DNA of 27,362 bases from Fragilaria crotonensis (lineage: Eukaryota > Bacillariophyta > Fragilariophyceae > Fragilariales > Fragilariaceae): contig JAKSYS010000755.1 of NCBI GenBank assembly GCA_022925895.1, positions 1-27,362 of the forward strand, written 5' to 3'. The notes beneath the pieces were generated by a model, which ran no database searches, had not been told where the DNA came from, and worked only from the letters and a program-made list of their open reading frames with translations. Below, piece by piece: positions 8,780-16,527 of the stretch. Positions within the stretch are counted from its first letter, which is position 1. Each line of letters begins with the position of its first letter. A program made the translations under genes and the position numbers.

Positions 8780-11700
8780 ATGTCTGCAAGGATTCTCCCT
8801 CAACTCGTTGATTGGCATCACCAATATCTTTATGGGCAGCTGTCCACGCGGTATGAAACCTTCCCTCCATATCGGTACGCTCATATGTGTGACCACCGAA
8901 GAAATCACGTTGGGCTTGCGTCAAGTTGGCCGGTAGCCGACCTCTCCTGTAAGTATCAAAGTAAGTCAGAGAGCTGCAAAGACTTGGGCACGCAATACCA
9001 GACGTGATGCATCGTGCCACAATGCGACGCCACGCATGAGTGCGCTGATTGAGTTGTTCGGCAAAGAACTTGTCCACAAGCAAATTTGGCAACTTTGGAT
9101 TCTCTCCAAAGGCAGAATGTATTTGATGGAGGAGATCGGCACGGATGATGCACCCGCCCATCCACAAGCGAGCACACTCTGCAAGGTTGACGTCCCACTT
9201 GAACTCATCCGATGCTGCCTTGATAAGACTCAAACCTTGAGCGTAAGAACAAACCTTGGAGGCGTACAGAGCTGCTTTCAAGTCATCAATAATTTCTTCC
9301 TTTTCCTCCGGAGTGAGCGATTCGATTTGACCTTTTTCCGGTCCGAACAACACCTTTTCCGCTTCGACGCGTTCTTCCTTGCGACCCGACAACATGCGTG
9401 CATCGAGGGCGGCAGCCATGGTCGGTGCGGCAACCGCCCGTTCTGCAGCTTCTTGAATGGTCCATTTCCCAGTACCCTTCATGCCAGTCTTATCCAAAAT
9501 GTAGTCAACAATGTCACCCTCCTTGCCTTGATCGTCCTTATGACGAAGGATTGTGTACGTGATTTCAATCAAGTAAGATGCCAATTCGGAATTGTTCCAT
9601 TCTTCAAAACGGGCTGCCATTTCGCTGTTGCTCAATCCGACGACATTCTTGAGAACGTCGTACACTTCGGCAATCAATTGCATATCGCCGTACTCTATAC
9701 CGTTGTGTACTGTTTTGACGTAGTTACCAGACCCGACAGGACCAAGATATCCAACGCAAGCACCCGTGCGGGGGACCTGAGCGGCGCAGTTTGCAAAGAT
9801 GGGCGCGACCAAGTCATAGGCCTCCTTGGGACCACCGGGCATCAAGGAGGGACCGTTGCGTGCTCCCTCTTCGCCACCGGAAATTCCCATTCCCATGAAA
9901 TGAATGCCCTTGGACTCGAGCGATTCTGCTCGTCGAATGGAATTGGGGAACCATTCATTTCCTCCGTCAATAATGACATCGCCAGGTTCCATGTAAGCAG
10001 TGAGGTGTGCAATCGTATCATCGACGGGTTTGCCGGCTTGGACAAGGATCACAATCTTTCGCGGCTTCGTTAGATGAGCGACAAACACCTCGGCGTTTTT
10101 AGCGCCTACAATTGGCAAATCGCCTTCGGCTTTGGCTCGTTCGACAGTCGCCTCAACCTTTGAAAGCGATCGATTGCCCACAACGACACGAAAGCCATGC
10201 GTTGCCATATTGAGGGCAAAGTTTTGACCCATAACCGCCAGGCCCCACAATCCAATGTCACATTTGTCTTCGTCGGGCACCACAGTAGTAGCCGGTGGCA
10301 GTGGTGTCACCTCGGGTGCAGTCGTCACCCCCTCAGTCTTTCGCTCCACGCTTTCGTCATAAAAGACGTAATCTTCGTTGCGTTTGTAAAACTGCGAAAT
10401 GAGTGCATCAGCCTCGGGCGGACCACGCGATCCCTGTGGGTAAATGATGGGTCGGATGTTCTCCTGTTCAATCCGGTGCAAGACTGGCGTAAAGATCTCC
10501 CACGCGCGGCGGAGTTCATCGTCACGGACAAAGGCGGAATGCCGGCCGCGCAGGACGTCGAAAATGAGGCGTGTGTAGGCATCTGGATTGGATTCCTGGG
10601 TATGGGCAAAGAAACGGGTGTCGTAGTTGACTTCGAGCTCCGATTGGATGGGTTTGGCAGCAAATCCTGGGGATTTGACATTGGTCTTCATGTAAACTGC
10701 CTCGTGGGGTTGCAGGCGGAGGACCAGTTCGTTGCGAGGACAGTCTTGTCCCTGGAAGAGATACTCGGCGGCTGGGGCGTCCTTGAACTGGATACGCATT
10801 TCTGACTTTTTCTCGTCGAGTGCCTTCCCTGCCTTGAGAATGATTGGAACTCCATGCCATCGGGGGGTATTTATCTTAAGCTTGATGACAGCATAGGTTG
10901 GGCAGTTTGTGTCCTTGTTTTCAATCGTGGGATCGTCGGCATATCCTTCGTACTGGCCCAGAATGCAATCCTCAAGTTGAATGGGTGCCACAGCATTCAA
11001 GACGGCAACTTTGGCATCTCGAATTGCCTTGCCGGCACCTGGTCCTTCGAGGATGGTGGGTGTTTCCATAGTAAGGAGGGATAGCACTTGCAGCAAATGA
11101 TTCTGCAAGATATCACGAATGATACCATACTTGTCAAAGTATCCACCTCGGCCTTCCGTCCCAAAGGGTTCCTTGAAAGTCAATATGATGCACTGGATAT
11201 CGTTACCATTCCAGACACGTTCGAACCATGTGTTGGAAAATCTCAAAACGGTCAAGTTCTGAACCATTTCCTTTCCCAAATAGTGGTCGATTCGATAAAT
11301 GTGATCTTCGGTAAAGTTCTCGGCCAAGGTGCGATTAAGCGTTTCGAAGGATTCCAAATCGCGACCAAATGGTTTTTCCACAATGAGTCTGGTCCATCCC
11401 TTGGCTTCAACTTGCATGGAGGTTTGTCGGATGGCGATTCCAGTTTCTGCAAATACGTTTGGTGGAATCGCAAAGTAAAAGAGTCGATTGGATTGTTCAT
11501 GTGGATGGGCCGCTTCGTCTGCGGCGATGGATGCAGCGAGATTGGTAAAGGCGTCCACGTCGCCGTATGCCTTGCCACTTTGGTACCTGCAGATACCGAG
11601 GAATGCTTCAATGACAGATGGGGAATGGGAAGTCTTGGCTAGGTAGGGGCGAAGACGATCACGGAGCTGGTCATCCGTCATGGGACTACGGGCGTAGCCG

Positions 11701-12021
11701 TAAATGACAGTATCCTGGGGCAGTAGATTGTCTGCAATTCGGGTACGGATTACGAGAAATGGTTGAGCGTCGCGAGAAGTAAACACAGAGCACCAACATT
11801 TGCAGCAAAGCAAGGGTTGCACATAAAGTATCAACGCCAGGCAACGCACCATCGTACAAATCCAAAAGCGAAGGATATGTCTTTTTCTTTGCCAAGTCAC
11901 CCGACGCTCCCACGACAACGACCGTCAATCCAGATGTGGTCAACCATTGCATTTCGACCGGTGTCGCATGGTCGATGGGGGATACCTTCACGACGCTGGA
12001 GCTCTTGGAACTGGTAGACAT
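8778..12021 (-). CDS. Bifunctional glucose-6-phosphate dehydrogenase / 6-phosphogluconate dehydrogenase fusion
   Basis: One polypeptide carries both NADPH-producing dehydrogenases of the oxidative pentose phosphate pathway. Exons are 12021-11850 and 11731-8778, giving 1041 residues. Residues 30-515 are G6PDH: GASGDLA (38-44) binds NADP, EKPFG is at 176-180, and the active-site RIDHYLGKE is at 204-212. An acidic, Pro/Thr-rich linker (about 515-547) follows. Residues 548-1041 are 6PGDH: GLAVMG Rossmann loop (554-559), GGNEWFPNSIRR, the SGGEEGARNGPSLMPGG signature, and the catalytic lysine in YVKTVHNGIEYGD (K730). The last exon ends with FFGGHTYERTD, the family C-terminus. Both halves look catalytically complete. 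The N-terminus (MSTSSKSSSVV) has no signal or transit peptide, so a cytosolic location is likely. The lactonase that links the two steps is not part of the fusion. Confidence 0.95.
11732..11849 (-). other. Intron of the G6PDH-6PGDH gene (118 bp)
   Basis: On the minus strand the donor is G|GTGCGT and the acceptor TTGCAG|A. Splicing joins ...LLDLYD to DNLLPQDTVIYGYAR, exactly the continuous G6PDH N-terminal sequence, through a split GAC codon. Without splicing the first exon runs into a stop 45 codons later. Confidence 0.9.
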
Positions 12022-12832
12022 GACTTGTTCTCGAAGGACTCGGGTTTGTGCAGAGATGGTTTGCTGGTCAGAGCTCAGACAACGATGATACTATTGTGAT
12101 CCCAAATTTGAGAAGAGGAACAATAGGGTTGTGTGATCAATGAAAGGAGATATCAAGAGAACGCGAGAATCTTTTCCTGGGAGGGTTTGAGAATACCTGA
12201 GAAGCATTTGGACACCAACTCATTAGCACTCATCAGTGGTATTCAGATCAAGTTCGTGCTAACCAATGTAGGAAGTATGGGGAGCAGGAAATCTCTACAT
12301 CGTATCTTGTAGGTGAAGTGTCATATTGAAATCCACGTGTGGTCGCGTTTGGCGTGAAGTCGACTTTGAAGTTTGAACTCTGACTGTCCACTGTCAACTG
12401 TTTGCCACTGTCAGACTTCGTACTGTCCGTGTTCTCCTGGTGACCGTGGTGCTTCTGTGTATGCCCAGTACAAGTACTTGTACTGGTACGAGGTGTGTCA
12501 GTGTGTCGCCAATCATTGCAAAAGATGCGAATTCTTGTGCTTCGTTGTCATTATTTCACTATTCTTTGGCCGTCACCAAGAACTGGTTGTCGATTAACGC
12601 GCCAATATTTCGGGACAGTCTTCGTCGCGTGAAACGGAAAGTAAATACGGGAATGCGCACCATCAGAGAGTATTTCCATGCGCGTTAGTGCGGTCAGGTA
12701 AGAGAAATGTGACGGTAGCTGCTACACCTTCCAGTGTAGTGCCTACCCGTATGAGCCCCATATCCCCTTATCATGGGTATGGCGGGATTACGTTAAATAG
12801 ATTTCGTGTTTTTATTCTACGCAACTGGTGTC
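12022..12832. promoter_or_regulatory. Divergent promoter region: G6PDH-6PGDH (-) and CBM9-like gene (+)
   Basis: 811 bp between two divergent starts, so both promoters should be here. Visible elements are a perfect 22-bp palindrome at 12465-12486 and the sequence ACGCGCCAAT at about 12597-12606. Short open frames (for example 12440-12688) show no family resemblance. No TATA box can be assigned with confidence. Confidence 0.5.
12465..12486. repeat. Perfect 22-bp palindrome rich in GTAC
   Basis: Arms of 11 bases (CCAGTACAAGT and its reverse complement) with no spacer, centred on AGTACT. It lies about 350 bp before the CBM9-like start and about 440 bp before the fusion-gene start. It belongs with the TAC/GTAC-rich spacers seen elsewhere in the window. 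Confidence 0.9.
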
Positions 12833-14077
12833 ATGATCAGCATGACCTCGTCATCAGGAGGAGCGTTGCCCGCATCTGCAACTTCTGTCCCTCTGTATGC
12901 CCAGTATTATCCTCGCACCTTCGTCGCTCCTCGGATCCATTCTCCCCTCATCATTGATGGGAATCTGACCAAGCCTGCATGGCAGAAGGTGCCCTGGAGT
13001 GATTTGTTTGACGACATTCGAGGTGCTGACGATGCTCCACAAGAGGATCGACCGCCTCCGTCGTGTGCCACTCGGATTAAAATGCTCCATGATGATAAGT
13101 ATCTCTACATTGGTGCCCTGCTCCACGCCGATGCCGACCATCCGGTCGTCACATCCTTTACGGACCGCAACGATCCCATTTTTCAACGCGATTCGGATTT
13201 TGAGGTATTCATCGACCCCACAATGACCACACACAATTACAAGGAATTTGAAGTCAACGCGTACAATACGGTTTGGAATTTACTATTGGACAAGTCCTAC
13301 ATCGATGGAGGACAAGAACATTCTGGAAGGATTGCGCAACCTGGACAAGAACTGTATTACGATGTACAACGACAGCAATCGGCGGTACTAATCCTCGAGG
13401 GAAGTCTCAATGACCCATCCTCCACCACAACGATATGGTCGGTGGAAATTGCCATGGCCTATACCGATTTGATGGTCACCAAGACTACCTCAAGTGCTGC
13501 AACGACTACGGATCCGTCAAGGCATCCCAATAACCAACAATATCCTCATTTTTGGCGCATCAACTTTTCTCGTGTGGAACGTCAGGGCGACATCAATTGG
13601 ACTTGGCAACCTCAAATCGAATGGAATCCTAAAGAGAAGCGTTATCTAGGAAATGTCAACATGCACCTACCGAACGCATGGGGATACCTCGTCCTTGGAG
13701 AAGACAATGTCGCTTCTTCAGAAGCTGAGAATGTTGATGATCCAATAGCAAGAACAGCTCCTCGCGATCCAACATGGCCCATTCGTATGGCTGCCATGAA
13801 TGTGTATGCAGCTCAACATGCCTACTTCCAAGAGACAATACAAACTGGAGGACAATTTGCGTCGCACGTTTCGGATTTGGAAGCATGGCTCGATTTGGAA
13901 CTCATGGAACATGTCGTTGCACATGTCGAAATACAGCTGTCAGCCGCAAAAGATGCATTTCTAGCTATACTTCACAGTCGAGATGGCGCACACGAAGCCA
14001 CCATTCGACAAGATCGGTTCTTGCTGGTAAATACTCCATCCCAACTCCAGGAAAATGGCACCACAAGAAGCTCATGA
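12833..14077 (+). CDS. CBM9-like carbohydrate-binding domain protein
   Basis: 414 residues from the ATG at 12833 (second ATG at 12842). It resembles the stand-alone family-9-type carbohydrate-binding proteins common in bacteria. After a short Ser/Ala-rich N-terminus come LIIDGNLTKPAWQKVPW (39-54), DDKYLYIGALLHAD (87-100), the DSDFEVFIDPT block with FEVNAYNTVWNLLLDKSY (139-156), a 'GSLND...WSVEIAMAY' segment, FWRINFSRVER, and the MHLPNAWGYLVL strand. The C-terminal part (DPTWPIRMAAMNVYAAQHAYF ... EATIRQDRFLL) also follows bacterial relatives, which often end near such an IRQDR motif. No catalytic domain is attached, so the role is probably binding to glycans or a scaffold. A weak GT-AG pair (14027-14080) could alter the last few residues. 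There is no clear signal peptide. Confidence 0.75.
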   Translation: MISMTSSSGGALPASATSVPLYAQYYPRTFVAPRIHSPLIIDGNLTKPAWQKVPWSDLFDDIRGADDAPQEDRPPPSCATRIKMLHDDKYLYIGALLHADADHPVVTSFTDRNDPIFQRDSDFEVFIDPTMTTHNYKEFEVNAYNTVWNLLLDKSYIDGGQEHSGRIAQPGQELYYDVQRQQSAVLILEGSLNDPSSTTTIWSVEIAMAYTDLMVTKTTSSAATTTDPSRHPNNQQYPHFWRINFSRVERQGDINWTWQPQIEWNPKEKRYLGNVNMHLPNAWGYLVLGEDNVASSEAENVDDPIARTAPRDPTWPIRMAAMNVYAAQHAYFQETIQTGGQFASHVSDLEAWLDLELMEHVVAHVEIQLSAAKDAFLAILHSRDGAHEATIRQDRFLLVNTPSQLQENGTTRSS

Positions 14078-14475
14078 CAGCGTGCCAAAATCGTTACTAC
14101 ACATCCACCTTGCTTCAGCTTCATGCGTCGGTGAAGTCTCATTTGTGATGAAAATCTTGTCTAGCGGGTCCGTGTCTCTGCGCGAAACCTTGCATGACCC
14201 CGCCGTAACATCTTGACTCCCACTTGCTCTTGCTGCTGTAGGCAATACTTAGAACAAGGTACTATTACAATGTTTAAGAAAATGTAGATGCACCCCCAAC
14301 ATTCCCTCATAAACCCAGCAGATTGTGCATCCTCGTTTCAATTCAGTCCGTACATCTGATGTGCAACGCTGCAAGGTTACACACGCCCCGATTATCGACT
14401 TTGTACATTTATTTACCGCAAGAACAGACGGATGATGGCAATGGTTAGTTCCTTTTCGATAGATTCACGGCCTTC
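14078..14475. other. Intergenic spacer between two convergent genes
   Basis: About 400 bp between the stop codons of the CBM9-like gene (+) and the acidic protein gene (-). It should contain both 3' UTRs and polyadenylation sites. I see no gene or repeat in it. Confidence 0.5.
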
Positions 14476-15450
14476 CTACGGACTCTCATCAACGTCAATG
14501 TCTTCGACATCATCCTTCACTTGATCCAATTCCTCAATATCCCCCCGAGTATCTCCCAAAGTCGCGGCAGCAACAGCATCATCATCGTCGTCGTCATCAT
14601 CATCAACAACAGGAGAGTCGAGGTGATCATCGTCGCTTTTGTCGGACCGTGTCGATTCTGTCATGGCCGCTTCAAACTCTTTCCATGATTCGACTCCACT
14701 CTCCACATGCTCCGCCAGAGTACGTTCGTTGTCGTTCATGGGCACCACATCGTTGTTGTCATTATTGTTTTGAGACACGGGTGTTGCGGTTGAGGTCGAT
14801 GATGATGATGTTGCAGTTTTAGGAATAGTCGATATACTATTCGTCACAATCAACAACGGCCCCCGTGCGGTATCATCAAATTTGATTTTTGGAACTTCCG
14901 TCAGGGGTGGTGCGTCGTACACGTTGCTCCATGTGATGCGACCCTCCTCGGGTTTCTTGGGCATGGTCTTGAACCTCTTCGGTGCCGTTTCTTGAAAGTT
15001 CATGCTCGCGTGGAAGGAGGCAGTTGTTGTGGATGTGGCAGTGGCAATTCGTCGTTTCTTGTGAAGATTGTAATTGTCGTTTGATGCGAATAATGATGTT
15101 GATGGTGACGAGTCTCCCATGACAGGCACTGTTGCGTTCGGTGCAGAGGAATGTGCCGACAAGGTCTTTGGATGAGGTGCAAACGTAACTCCTCGTCGTC
15201 GCGCAAACATGGCATCCAGCTCCATTTTCTCTTCTTGTATCTGACGAATGAATTTCGGATCGATTCCTTTTGCCACCAATGTTGTTGATGTTGCTGTTGT
15301 TGATGCCGTTGATGTTGTTGATGCTACTGTTGCTGCAGATGACGATGATGATGATGATGCAACTGCTGATGTTGTCGATGTCTCTGAGACTATTGGAAGT
15401 TTCTGTTCCTGTTGTTGTTGCAGCTGTTGTTGTTCGTGATCCGACAACAT
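14476..15450 (-). CDS. Hypothetical low-complexity acidic protein
   Basis: 324 residues from the ATG at 15450 to the stop at 14476. I do not recognise a family. The N-terminus is glutamine-rich (residues 6-18), followed by a Ser/Thr/Ala tract (about 22-58). A charged segment, KGIDPKFIRQIQEEKMELDA (61-80) followed by MFARRR, could form a helix or coiled coil. Basic clusters KKRR (131-134) and KRFKTMPKK (158-166) resemble nuclear localisation signals. A non-repetitive block, RITWSNVYDAPPLTEVPKIK, spans 171-190, and the C-terminus is acidic with a run of about nine aspartates. The two non-repetitive blocks are the likeliest conserved parts. Composition suggests a disordered nuclear protein. Much of the Gln/Asp/Ser coding is trinucleotide microsatellite. 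An uninterrupted frame of this length supports a real gene, but its function is unknown. Confidence 0.6.
   Translation of the reverse strand: MLSDHEQQQLQQQQEQKLPIVSETSTTSAVASSSSSSSAATVASTTSTASTTATSTTLVAKGIDPKFIRQIQEEKMELDAMFARRRGVTFAPHPKTLSAHSSAPNATVPVMGDSSPSTSLFASNDNYNLHKKRRIATATSTTTASFHASMNFQETAPKRFKTMPKKPEEGRITWSNVYDAPPLTEVPKIKFDDTARGPLLIVTNSISTIPKTATSSSSTSTATPVSQNNNDNNDVVPMNDNERTLAEHVESGVESWKEFEAAMTESTRSDKSDDDHLDSPVVDDDDDDDDDAVAAATLGDTRGDIEELDQVKDDVEDIDVDESP
14578..14614. repeat. ATC/GTC trinucleotide microsatellite inside a coding sequence
   Basis: A run of CATCATCATCGTCGTCGTCA-type triplets encodes the poly-aspartate tract of the acidic protein on the minus strand. It is a coding microsatellite and likely varies in length between alleles. 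Confidence 0.8.
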
Positions 15451-16527
15451 GATGTTTTTTCCGAAGCAGACGTTGGACAATGAGATGAACGAGACCTTCG
15501 ATTTGTGCTCAGTGCACACTTGGAACGGATCTTGTTCTCTTGGCGCCTTTTCTGATGATGAGCGAAGGTACTGTAATGAGTATACAGCACTTTGACTTAT
15601 CAGCTCTTTGATCTCTCAAGCAAGTGTACGAAGAACAAGTGACAAATGGGTGTAGCGTGCCTTCAGTGCATTCAACAACGGAGTTTGCATACTCCTTACT
15701 CAGCTCTGCAGGGTCCTGTAGTATAGAACAAGTCGGAGTAATTAGATTTTGTATTTTCAACTCGCATCGGATATTGATGGACAGTATGGTGTATGATATG
15801 GTACGCCATGAGCCGAATTTCCGGGAACCGAACTGCGAGCGTGCCAGACGACTTGTTCGTCTTGTACACCAATCACATGGCTCGTATACTCATCGCGCTT
15901 TTACTGTACACGTGTCCTATATGCGAGTACCTGGTACTATCATATACATATATGTACAAATGTCATACTCGCAGTACATCATACCGGAACCGAACCCGGA
16001 AATAGTTGTTACTGTGTGATAGATACAACCACACTTCAAGTATCGTACAGTAAAGTACTCCCGTACTGTAACATTTGGCAGATCTGGAACGTGCTCCACC
16101 CTCCACCTCCATTGTCATGTATTTTTAGGAATCCATCATATCGTTCTCGCTTCTTGTGGACTCAGATTTCTCATGCGTGTTGCACATCGAGCGATATTCC
16201 TCATTCCAGTTTTTGTTTTTAAACATTTGGCGCGCGCATTATTTGTGGCGGCAACATGTTGGGATGCATTTTGCATGTGTCGATTTTTAACCAAAAAACT
16301 CAAGAACATCAGATCTGTTCAGTAATACTCATTACTGCTCATCTGCTCATTGCTTACCAGCCAATCCTTCAACCAAAAGGAACGAGCATTGAGTACAGCG
16401 GTGTGCGAGTTAATTAAACAAACGCTGGTTCCACCTTTCATTAACTTACATCAGCAACAACCACAGCAACCATAACGACAGGTTTGTCCTTTAAGGTTTC
16501 GTTTTGATCAAAATCCTGAAAATCACA
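15451..16527. promoter_or_regulatory. Divergent promoter region: acidic protein (-) and DNA ligase I (+)
   Basis: About 1.08 kb between divergent starts. It includes TTGGCGCC at 15540-15547, a GTAC/TACAGTA-rich stretch at about 15915-16070, and TTTGGCGC at 16226-16233. Open frames in the region are short and show no family resemblance, so I call no gene. Confidence 0.5.
16226..16233 (+). promoter_or_regulatory. E2F-like site upstream of DNA ligase I
   Basis: TTTGGCGC (within CATTTGGCGCGCGC) matches the classical E2F/DP binding core and lies 295 bp before the ligase ATG. E2F control of replication genes is conserved across many eukaryotes, so the position makes sense. However, a single octamer is expected about once per window by chance, and shorter TTGGCGC cores occur at three other places here. 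Confidence 0.3.

Noticed and set aside
9036-10073. 345-codon plus-strand open frame opposite the 6PGDH half of the fusion gene
   Set aside because: It is the antisense shadow of a strongly conserved coding sequence; its own translation resembles nothing, whereas the minus strand is unambiguous.
10197-11642. Several long plus-strand open frames opposite the G6PDH half
   Set aside because: Antisense shadows caused by codon bias of the real gene.
14027-14080. Possible 54-bp intron at the end of the CBM9-like gene
   Set aside because: A GT-AG pair exists, but the unspliced frame already ends just after the conserved IRQDR segment, so no splice is needed.
16016-16222. Small open frames upstream of DNA ligase I
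   Set aside because: Short, unrelated to known proteins, and inside a divergent promoter region rich in simple GTAC/TACAGTA sequence.
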